Origin: a bacterium (Candidatus Gribaldobacteria) CG10_big_fil_rev_8_21_14_0_10_41_12
GTDB lineage: Bacteria > Patescibacteriota > Minisyncoccia > Minisyncoccales > CG1-02-41-26
Assembly (NCBI GenBank): GCA_002773545.1
Contig: PFAV01000013.1
Span: 1,630-12,964 of the forward strand
DNA: 11,335 bases
Reading direction: 5' to 3'
Below are positions 1-6,579 of the stretch, piece after piece. Positions within the stretch are counted from its first letter, which is position 1. Each line of letters starts with the position of its first letter. The translations under genes and the position numbers were made by a program. Below the pieces are notes generated by a model. It was not told the DNA's origin. It was given only the letters and a program-made list of their open reading frames with translations, and ran no database searches.

Positions 1-17
1 AAAACACTTTTTAGTTT

Positions 18-3000
18 ATGGAAAATAATTTTGTCGTAAACGAACATAAAACTTTGAAGTTTTGGGAGGGGATGGGGTTGTTGGGTAAGATAAAAGAAAA
101 AAATAAAAACGGTCAGCCGTGGAGTTTTTTAGATGGGCCGATTACCGCCAATAATCCCATGGGTGCGCACCACGCTTGGGGCAGGACATTGAAGGATTTG
201 TTTCAACGCTTTAAGGCCATGCAGGGCTATAAGCAAAGATTACAGAACGGCTTTGATTGCCAAGGGCTTTGGGTAGAGGTAGAGGTGGAAAAAGAGCTGG
301 GTTTTAAGAGCAAAAAAGATATTGAAACATACGGCATTGAGAAGTTTGTCAATAAATGCAAAGAACGGGCGCACAAATACTCTAAAATTCAAACCCAGCA
401 GTCCATTCGGCTGGGTATGTTGCGTGATTGGGGTAACTGGCAAACCGAGTTTGACGAAAAGGGTGAGTGGATTAAACAGAGCCATTCTTACTATACTTTG
501 TCAGACGAGAACAACTACGCAATTTGGCATTTTTTGAAAATTTGCCATGAAAAAAGTTTTTTGTATAAAGGCCACGATGTGGTGGCTTGGTGTCCAAGGT
601 GCGGCACAGCCATTAGTCAGCACGAAATTTTAACCGAAGAATACAAGGAGATAACCCACCAAGCCATTTATTTTAAGTTGCCGGTGGTGGGCGAAGATAA
701 AACATATTTTTTGGCCTGGACAACCACACCCTGGACTTTGCCTGGTAATGTTTTTCTATCGGCGCACCCAGACCTGATTTATGCCAAAGTTAAAGCTAAC
801 AATGGCGATATTTATATTTTATTAAAAGACAAAGCCGATTTAATTGAAGGGGGCGAAATTATTGAAACATTTGAGGGCAAGGCGCTGGAAAATAAAACTT
901 ACACTGGCCTTTTTGGCGACTTGCCAAGTGTTGCAAGATGTGAACGATCGCTCACAGAATGCAACAGGGTGGTTTTGTGGAAAGAAGTGACCGCGGAAGA
1001 GGGCACGGGTATTGTGCATTCAGCGCCGGGGTGCGGGGCTGAAGATTTTCAGCTGGCTAAAGAAAATAAAATGCCGGTGATTGATTTAACCGACAACGAA
1101 AGCAATTACAGGGAGGGGTTTGGCGAGTTATCGGGAAAATTTGTCGGAACAGAACAGGTGAGGCAATATATTTTTAGTAATTTAGAGAGCAGGGGTTTGG
1201 TTTATAAAATTGAGGATTATCAGCACAGGTATCCAACTTGCTGGCGGTGCAAGAGCGAGCTGATTTTTCGTTTGGTTGATGAATGGTATATTTCTATGGA
1301 TAAATTGCGAGAGCCCTTGATGAAAGCGGTAGAAAAAATAAACTGGTTGCCTGGTTTTTGCAAAGAAAGAGAGGCCGACTGGTTAAAAAATATGCGCGAC
1401 TGGCTGATTTCCAAAAAGCGCTATTGGGGCTTGGCCTTGCCGATTTTTGAGTGCGAGTGTGGCAGTTTTGAGGTGATTGGGTCGTTGGAAGAATTGCAAA
1501 AGCGAGCCATTGAGGGCTGGCAGGATTTTGAGGGCCACTCGCCCCATCGGCCTTGGCTGGACGCGGTGAAAATAAAATGCGCCAAGTGCGAAAAAATTAT
1601 TTCTCGCATCATGGATGTAGGCACGCCTTGGCTGGACGCCGGGATTGTGCCGTTTTCTACTATTAGTAATGATAATCGCTCGGCAAACATTCCTTATTTT
1701 CACAACAATAAAAAAGAATGGCAAAAATGGTTTCCAGCTGAATTGGTTTGCGAGGGCTTTCCCGGCCAGTTTAAGAATTGGTTTTATGTTTTATTGGTGA
1801 TGAGCCAGGTTTTAGAGAACGAGCCGCCGTTTAAGAATTTGCTGGGCTTTGCCAATGTGGTTGATGAAAAAGGCGAGGAAATGCACAAGTCCAAGGGCAA
1901 TGCCATTTGGTTTGATGAGGCAGTAGAGAAAATTGGCGCTGATGTGATGAGGTGGATGTATGCTCTGGCTAACCCGGCCAATAACTTGAGGTTTGGCTAT
2001 GGTGTAGCCAAAGAAGTTGAAAGAAAAATCCTTACTTTAACGAATTGCTTTACTTTTTATCAGACCTATGTTTCTAATCCTGTCATTCTGAGCCAGCAGG
2101 CGAAGAATCCCGAACAAGAGACCCCTCGCTTCGCTCAGGGTGACGGGGGAAATGTTTTAGATAAATGGATTTTGAGCAGGTTAAATAATATTATTAAAGA
2201 AGTAACCGAAAGTTTGGAAAAGTTTGATTCAGTTAAGGCCAGCCAGGCGATTGAGGATTTTTGGATAAATGATTTATCCTTGTGGTATGTGCGTCGGTCC
2301 AGAAAAAGGTTTGAAGAGGCCGAGCCGACCTTTCATGATGTTTTAATAACTATTGCCAAGCTCATCGCGCCGTTTATGCCGTTTTTAGCCGAGCGAATGT
2401 ACCAAGAGTTAGCGCCCCGAGGTCTGACCCCGGGGGACTGTCGGTCTGTGCATTTATGCGATTGGCCGTTAGCTAATAAAAAAGCGATTGATGAAAAATT
2501 AGAACAAGATATGCAAGTCGTGAGAGATATTGTTTCTCTGGCGTTGGCTAAGAGAATGGATTTGAAAATCGGGGTGAGGCAAGCGTTACAAAAGTTAAAA
2601 GTTAAACCAGCCCGCATTGCTATGCAAAGCATTGCTGGCGGGAGCGCAAAGTTAAAAGTTAAAGAAGAATTATTGGATTTGATAAAAGATGAAGTTAATG
2701 TTAAAGAAGTTGTTTTTGATGAAGGCCTTGATAGCGAGGTTGAGCTGGACACTGCGATGACTGATGAATTAAAAGAAGAGGGACTTGTTCGGGAGATTAT
2801 TCGCCACATCCAGGATTTGCGCAAGAAGGCAGGGTTAACGCCGCAAGGTAAAGTGGATATTTATTTTGCCACCCAAGAAAGCTTAGCCGAAGTTATCGCT
2901 AAAAACCAAAAGCAAATTTTAGCAATCACCAAATCGCAAGCCATTCAAGAAAACTCGTCCAAGCAACCTGCCCGCAACGCTTCGCTTAGCGATGCTGTCG

Positions 3001-3104
3001 GGCCCGCCCGCAACGCTTCGCGTAGCGATGCGGGCGGGGGCGAATTTTTAGCGCAAAAAGAAGTCAAAATCAATGAAGAAACCATTTGGCTGGGTATAAA
3101 ATGA
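18..3104 (+). CDS. ileS: Isoleucine--tRNA ligase (class Ia, archaeal/eukaryal-like type), carrying in-frame repeat insertions
   Basis: Cytosolic enzyme that activates isoleucine with ATP and charges tRNA-Ile. The class I signature is the variant PMGAHHAWGR (residues 47-56), with Met-Gly-Ala-His in place of HIGH. The KMSKS equivalent is MHKSKGN (622-628). Cys pairs typical of zinc sites occur at 192/195, 408/411, 479/481 and 521/524. The editing domain lies between the two signatures, with the conserved stretch GTGIVHSAPGCGAEDF near 330. The anticodon-binding domain follows LDKWILSRL (about 711-720). At 1028 aa the length is normal to slightly long, and part of it comes from repeat-derived inserts at about residues 304-317, 688-711, 864-882 and 984-1008. 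The C-terminus (EVKINEETIWLGIK) is intact after the last insert. The ATG at 18 has no visible Shine-Dalgarno. The gene ends in TGA. A separate promoter follows, so it is probably not cotranscribed with rpoB. Confidence 0.97.
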   Translation: MENNFVVNEHKTLKFWEGMGLLGKIKEKNKNGQPWSFLDGPITANNPMGAHHAWGRTLKDLFQRFKAMQGYKQRLQNGFDCQGLWVEVEVEKELGFKSKKDIETYGIEKFVNKCKERAHKYSKIQTQQSIRLGMLRDWGNWQTEFDEKGEWIKQSHSYYTLSDENNYAIWHFLKICHEKSFLYKGHDVVAWCPRCGTAISQHEILTEEYKEITHQAIYFKLPVVGEDKTYFLAWTTTPWTLPGNVFLSAHPDLIYAKVKANNGDIYILLKDKADLIEGGEIIETFEGKALENKTYTGLFGDLPSVARCERSLTECNRVVLWKEVTAEEGTGIVHSAPGCGAEDFQLAKENKMPVIDLTDNESNYREGFGELSGKFVGTEQVRQYIFSNLESRGLVYKIEDYQHRYPTCWRCKSELIFRLVDEWYISMDKLREPLMKAVEKINWLPGFCKEREADWLKNMRDWLISKKRYWGLALPIFECECGSFEVIGSLEELQKRAIEGWQDFEGHSPHRPWLDAVKIKCAKCEKIISRIMDVGTPWLDAGIVPFSTISNDNRSANIPYFHNNKKEWQKWFPAELVCEGFPGQFKNWFYVLLVMSQVLENEPPFKNLLGFANVVDEKGEEMHKSKGNAIWFDEAVEKIGADVMRWMYALANPANNLRFGYGVAKEVERKILTLTNCFTFYQTYVSNPVILSQQAKNPEQETPRFAQGDGGNVLDKWILSRLNNIIKEVTESLEKFDSVKASQAIEDFWINDLSLWYVRRSRKRFEEAEPTFHDVLITIAKLIAPFMPFLAERMYQELAPRGLTPGDCRSVHLCDWPLANKKAIDEKLEQDMQVVRDIVSLALAKRMDLKIGVRQALQKLKVKPARIAMQSIAGGSAKLKVKEELLDLIKDEVNVKEVVFDEGLDSEVELDTAMTDELKEEGLVREIIRHIQDLRKKAGLTPQGKVDIYFATQESLAEVIAKNQKQILAITKSQAIQENSSKQPARNASLSDAVGPARNASRSDAGGGEFLAQKEVKINEETIWLGIK
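929..966. repeat. 38-bp palindrome inside ileS
   Basis: By hand count 15 of 19 positions pair. The outer arms TGTTGCA/TGCAACA are perfect, TGTGA/TCACA forms an inner block, and the centre is CGATCG. It is translated in frame as VARCERSLTECNR between DLPS and VVLWKEV, a loop where IleRS homologues as I know them are usually shorter. It is probably an inserted palindromic element of a different family from those further downstream. No clear target duplication is visible, so a chance palindrome is not excluded. Confidence 0.55.
2079..2150. repeat. 72-bp inverted-repeat element inserted in frame in ileS
   Basis: The arms at 2082-2093 (GTCATTCTGAGC) and 2133-2144 (GCTCAGGGTGAC) pair over 12 positions, counting two T-G pairs. 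GAAGAATCCC and CCCCTCGCTTC lie inside. The trinucleotide AAT stands on both sides (2076-2078 and 2151-2153), consistent with a 3-bp target duplication. Removing 75 bp gives YVSN-VLDKWILSRL, the usual junction before the anticodon-binding domain. The element is translated as about 24 residues from PVILSQQAKNPE to AQGDGG. The motif CATTCTGAGC...GAAGAATC resembles a dispersed intergenic repeat common in several bacterial phyla. Confidence 0.75.
2419..2448. repeat. Possible 30-bp GC-rich repeat insert in ileS
   Basis: This stretch is GC-rich compared with its surroundings. It is centred on CCCCGGGG, with GGTCTG repeated directly at 2421-2426 and 2443-2448. It encodes about ten residues (RGLTPGDCRS) between MYQELAP and VHLCDWP, where family members usually go almost directly into the VHL-DWP motif. 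It looks like another repeat-derived insert, but pairing is poor and no duplication is visible. Confidence 0.35.
2591..2663. repeat. 36-bp palindromic element flanked by 16-bp direct repeats, in frame in ileS
   Basis: The palindrome at 2607-2642 has a 15-bp arm, a 6-nt loop and a 15-bp arm, with 12 of 15 positions pairing. It reads PARIAMQSIAGG. An exact 16-bp direct repeat (AAAGTTAAAAGTTAAA) lies at 2591-2606 and 2648-2663, so KLKVK is duplicated on either side. Deleting 57 bp (19 codons) restores QKLKVKEELLDLIKDEVNVKEV, which fits the IleRS C-terminal region. It belongs to the same family as the two copies at 2967-3038. Confidence 0.8.
2967..3038. repeat. Two tandem copies of a 36-bp palindromic element near the 3' end of ileS
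   Basis: Copy A is 2967-3002 and copy B is 3003-3038, directly abutting. Each has a 15-bp arm, a 6-nt loop and a 15-bp arm. Pairing is 11 of 15 in A and 14 of 15 in B. Both start on a codon boundary and encode PARNASLSDAVG and PARNASRSDAGG. They lie between AIQENSSKQ and EFLAQKEVKINEETIWLGIK, in a surface-type C-terminal extension. Copy B, with the best arms, is probably the younger or least decayed one. Confidence 0.85.
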
Positions 3105-3113
3105 TAGAAGGTG

Positions 3114-3141
3114 TTGACAAATTTGTTTAGATAAGTATAAT
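3114..3141 (+). promoter_or_regulatory. Consensus sigma70-type promoter for rpoBC
   Basis: TTGACA at 3114-3119 and TATAAT at 3136-3141 both match consensus exactly, separated by 16 nt. The promoter begins 10 bp after the ileS stop. The predicted transcription start is near 3148, giving an AT-rich leader of about 160 nt before the rpoB ATG. This makes rpoBC an independent unit, unlike the common rplJL-rpoBC arrangement. Confidence 0.85.
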
Positions 3142-3230
3142 TAGAATTGTTTTTAGCAAACTATATTAACTTTGCTTCTTTTGTTAACTTTTTTAAAACT
3201 ATTTTCTCGTTAAACATATAAAATTATAGG

Positions 3231-3253
3231 CCCTTCCCAAGAGGGGGATTTTT
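3231..3253 (+). terminator. Possible attenuator hairpin in the rpoBC leader
   Basis: CCCTTC (3231-3236), loop CCAA and GAGGGG (3241-3246) form a 6-bp stem, including one G-T pair, followed by GA and five T residues. It lies about 85 nt downstream of the predicted start and 56 nt before the rpoB ATG. It is a weak intrinsic terminator shape and could tune rpoBC expression, but the U tract is short and no antiterminator was worked out. Confidence 0.35.
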
Positions 3254-3308
3254 CTTGTATTAGAAGGTCTGTTTATTGGTTCAGGTTTTTGCAGTCATCT
3301 CAAAAACT

Positions 3309-6300
3309 ATGAAAGTCAAAAATTTTGCTAAGTCGCAGCTTTCTTTTCCTTTGCCTTATCTCTTGCAGTTGCAAAAAAATGGCTGGGGCCAACTTTGGGA
3401 AAGAGACATCAAAGATCTTTTCCAAGAAATGTATCCAGTGCGGGATTATACCGGCAAGCAATTTGAGTTAGATTTTGTGGACTTTATTTTGGGCAAGCCC
3501 AAATATCAAGACGGCTATCAGGCCAAAGAAGAGGAGGACTCTTATAGCGCGCCTTTGCGATTAAGGTTTGCCTTAAAAAATCTCAAGACAAAAGAAATTA
3601 AAGAGCAGGAAGTGTTTTTGGCTGATTTCCCGTTGATGATGGACAACGGCGTTTTTATTATCAATGGCGTAGAAAGAGTGGTTATTCCGCAGTTGATTCG
3701 TTCCTCGGGTATTTTTTTCACGGTGAAAAATTTCAAAGGCAAACGATATTTTGGCGCTAAAATTATCCCGGCCCGGGGCGCTTGGTTGGAATTTTCCACT
3801 GACACCTCTGGCTTCTTGGGCGTTAAAATCAATCGCCAACGAAAAGTGGCCGCCTCTACTTTATTGAGGGTTTTTGGCTTGGAAAGCACTAAAGAAATCA
3901 AAGAGGCCTTCAAAGACATTGATAAGGGCGAGGTTAAATATCTAGAAAAGACCTTATCGCGCGACCCCGCCAACAATGCTGGGGAGGCCTTTGTGGAAGT
4001 TTATCGCAAATTGCGGCCAGGCGATTTGGTTAGCCCGGACGCGGCCAAAGAATTGATTTGGAATATGTTTTGCAATTTTCAACGATATGATTTAAGCCGG
4101 GTTGGTCGTTGGAAGGTCTGGGAGCGGCTTCCCCAGCTTAATACTAAGAATAAAACAACAGAAATTGAGAAAGATGAAAGGGTCTTAAATTTAGGCGATA
4201 TTTTAGAAACAATTAAAGAAATTATAAAGTTAAATAATGACCCCGAAGCCATTCCCGATCAAATTGATCATTTGGGCAACCGCCGCATTAAAAATCTTTC
4301 CGAGTTGTGCGTGGCTCGCGTTCGGGTTGGCTTAATGCGTATGGAAAGAATTATTAAAGACCGCATGTCAACTTTAGACACAGCTACCTTAACACCTTCG
4401 CAGTTAATCAATTCGCGGCCGGTGATGGCGGTTATTCAAGAATTTTTCGCTTCCTCGCAGTTTTCCCAGTTTATGGACGCGGAAAATCCTTTGTCCGAGT
4501 TGGAACATAAACGCCGTTTAACCGCTACTGGCCCGGGCGGGCTGACTCGCGAACGAGCTGGCTTTGAAGTGCGCGATGTTCAGCCCTCGCATTATGGCCG
4601 AATTTGCCCTATTCAAACGCCGGAAGGCCAAAATGTTGGTTTAATCAATCATTTGGCCACTTATGCTTCGGTTAATCCTTTTGGCTTTTTACAAACTCCT
4701 TATTTTGAAGCCAAACATGGCCGAGTGGCTGATAAAATTCAATACCTCACCGCCTCGCAGGAAGAAAATCATTTTATAGCCACCAGCAATACTATCGTAG
4801 ACGACAAAGGCAATATCCTTAATGACGAAGTTGAAGTGCGCCGGCGAGGCGATCCAGTGGTGGTGTCTAAAAAAGAAGTGGATTTTATGGATGTTTCGCC
4901 CAATCAGCCATTGAGCGTGGCTACTTCGTTGATTCCTTTTTTACAAAACGATGACGCCAATAGGGCCTTAATGGGCTCTAATATGCAACGCCAAGCCGTG
5001 CCCTTGCTAAAACCCCAAGCTCCTTTGGTGGGCACGGGCTTGGAAGTAAAAGTGGCCTATGATTCAGGCGAAGTCCTTTTGGCGCCTGAAGACGGCGAAA
5101 TTAAAGAAGTAGACGCGGGCGAGATTAAAATAAAAACAAAAGACAATAAAATCATCGCTCTTAAATTGCGTATTTTTAAGCGACGCAATCAATACACCGC
5201 TACTCATCAAAGACCGATAGTTCATAAGGGTGATAAAGTGAAAAAAGGTGATATCTTAACTGATGGAGCGGCCGTGGACAAAGGCCGCTTGGCTTTGGGC
5301 CGCAACATCTTTGTGGCTTTTATGCCTTTCCGCGGCGGCAATTACGAAGACGCCATAGTTGTTTCGCAAAGATTATTGCGGGAAGATTGTTTTTCATCGG
5401 TGCATATTGAAGATTTTACTTGCGATGTGAGAGAAACCAAATTGGGGCCGGAAATGACCACTTGCGACATTCCTAATGTGTCTGAAGAAAAGCTCAAGGA
5501 TTTGGACGAAGAAGGCATCGTGCGAATTGGAGCTGAAGCCGGGCCCAATGATATTTTAGTGGGTAAAATTTCACCCAAAGGAGAAAAAGCTCTCACCGCG
5601 GAGGAACGGTTGCTTAAAGCTATTTTTGGCGAGAAAGCTAAAGATGTTAAAGACACTTCTTTGCGGATGGAGCATGGCAAATATGGCCGCGTCATAGATG
5701 TTAAAGTGTTTTCCCGCGAGCAAGGCGATCGGTTAGAGCCGGGCGTTTTAAAAAGAATTCGCGTGGAAGTGGCCCAGTTGCGCCGCGTTAGAGTAGGCGA
5801 TAAATTGGCTGGCCGACACGGCAATAAAGGGATTGTTTCTATGATTTTACCCGAAGAAGAAATGCCTTATATGGAAGATGGTCGTCCGGTTGATATTGTC
5901 TTGAATCCTTTGGGCGTGGTTTCCCGTATGAACATTGGCCAGATTTTGGAAACACATTTGGGTTGGGCGGCTCATGAATTAGGTTATTTGGCGGAAACTC
6001 CTTCTCTATTTGGCGCCAAAGAAGAAGATATTAAAGAAGAATTAAAAAAAGCTGGTTTGCCCGAGTCCGGTCAGGTCATTTTATATGACGGGCGAACTGG
6101 CTTGCCTTTTCCTAAAAAGATTACGGTGGGCTATATGTATATGATGAAGCTTATTCATATGGTGGAAGATAAAATCCATATGCGCTCTATCGGCCCTTAT
6201 TCTTTGATTACTCAACAGCCCTTGGGAGGCAAGGCGCAATTTGGCGGCCAACGATTTGGCGAAATGGAGGTCTGGGCCTTGGAGGCCTACGGCGCCGCCC

Positions 6301-6542
6301 ACACTTTGCAAGAGATTTTAACCATTAAATCAGATGATGTGGCTGGCCGAGCGGCCGCTTATGAATCAATCTTAAAGGGTTTGCCGGTGAAAAAGCCCAA
6401 TATCCCGGCTTCGTTTAACTTGTTAGTGGCGGAATTAAAATCATTGGGTTTGAACATTGAGGTTAAGGGTTTAGTGCGAGACGAAGAAACCGAGGCCTTG
6501 GAAAACAGCTTACCCGTAGCTACCGAAGAAAATGTAGAATAA
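3309..6542 (+). CDS. rpoB: DNA-directed RNA polymerase subunit beta
   Basis: Forms half of the RNA polymerase active-site cleft with beta'. Signatures in order are SQLSFPLPYLLQLQKNGW at the N-terminus, GVERVVIPQLIRSSG, the rifampicin-pocket segment SQFSQFMDAENPL...HKRRLTATGPGG (about residues 385-410), and TRERAGFEVRDVQPSHYGRICP. GDKLAGRHGNKG follows, with Lys832 and Lys840 matching the two conserved active-site lysines, and the C-terminal anchor is GGKAQFGGQRFGEMEVWALEAYGA. At about 1077 aa it is compact, without the large insertions of the Proteobacterial subunit. The ATG at 3309 is chosen because MKVKNFAKSQLSF fits family N-termini. An in-frame TTG at 3276, preceded by AGAAGG with 8-nt spacing, would add 11 residues and cannot be excluded. 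rpoC follows after 37 bp, almost certainly in the same operon. Confidence 0.98.
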   Translation: MKVKNFAKSQLSFPLPYLLQLQKNGWGQLWERDIKDLFQEMYPVRDYTGKQFELDFVDFILGKPKYQDGYQAKEEEDSYSAPLRLRFALKNLKTKEIKEQEVFLADFPLMMDNGVFIINGVERVVIPQLIRSSGIFFTVKNFKGKRYFGAKIIPARGAWLEFSTDTSGFLGVKINRQRKVAASTLLRVFGLESTKEIKEAFKDIDKGEVKYLEKTLSRDPANNAGEAFVEVYRKLRPGDLVSPDAAKELIWNMFCNFQRYDLSRVGRWKVWERLPQLNTKNKTTEIEKDERVLNLGDILETIKEIIKLNNDPEAIPDQIDHLGNRRIKNLSELCVARVRVGLMRMERIIKDRMSTLDTATLTPSQLINSRPVMAVIQEFFASSQFSQFMDAENPLSELEHKRRLTATGPGGLTRERAGFEVRDVQPSHYGRICPIQTPEGQNVGLINHLATYASVNPFGFLQTPYFEAKHGRVADKIQYLTASQEENHFIATSNTIVDDKGNILNDEVEVRRRGDPVVVSKKEVDFMDVSPNQPLSVATSLIPFLQNDDANRALMGSNMQRQAVPLLKPQAPLVGTGLEVKVAYDSGEVLLAPEDGEIKEVDAGEIKIKTKDNKIIALKLRIFKRRNQYTATHQRPIVHKGDKVKKGDILTDGAAVDKGRLALGRNIFVAFMPFRGGNYEDAIVVSQRLLREDCFSSVHIEDFTCDVRETKLGPEMTTCDIPNVSEEKLKDLDEEGIVRIGAEAGPNDILVGKISPKGEKALTAEERLLKAIFGEKAKDVKDTSLRMEHGKYGRVIDVKVFSREQGDRLEPGVLKRIRVEVAQLRRVRVGDKLAGRHGNKGIVSMILPEEEMPYMEDGRPVDIVLNPLGVVSRMNIGQILETHLGWAAHELGYLAETPSLFGAKEEDIKEELKKAGLPESGQVILYDGRTGLPFPKKITVGYMYMMKLIHMVEDKIHMRSIGPYSLITQQPLGGKAQFGGQRFGEMEVWALEAYGAAHTLQEILTIKSDDVAGRAAAYESILKGLPVKKPNIPASFNLLVAELKSLGLNIEVKGLVRDEETEALENSLPVATEENVE

Positions 6543-6543
6543 A

Positions 6544-6575
6544 ACTACTAACTACTAACTACTAACTACTAACTA
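6544..6575. repeat. 7-bp tandem repeat (ACTACTA, about 4.6 copies) between rpoB and rpoC
   Basis: Four perfect ACTACTA units (6544-6571) plus a partial ACTA fill nearly the whole 37-bp gap from the rpoB stop to the rpoC start. Because the unit length is not a multiple of three, TAA occurs in all three forward frames. No Shine-Dalgarno is present. Repeat number could change by slippage and alter the rpoB-rpoC spacing. Confidence 0.9.
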
Positions 6576-6579
6576 ATTT

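Noticed and set aside
2967..3038. CRISPR array from the two adjacent repeats
   Set aside because: The copies abut with no spacers, are translated in frame and have only two units.
3101..3130. Nine-codon frame ATG...TAG overlapping the ileS stop (ATGA)
   Set aside because: Far too short, overlaps the -35 of the rpoB promoter, and has no ribosome-binding site.
3276..3308. TTG start of rpoB with AGAAGG upstream
   Set aside because: Not excluded, but the extra 11 residues do not resemble RpoB N-termini, other genes here lack Shine-Dalgarno sites, and the ATG at 3309 gives a family-like start.
5342..5824. 160-codon minus-strand frame opposite rpoB
   Set aside because: Ser/Arg/Pro-rich shadow of conserved rpoB sequence with no independent support.
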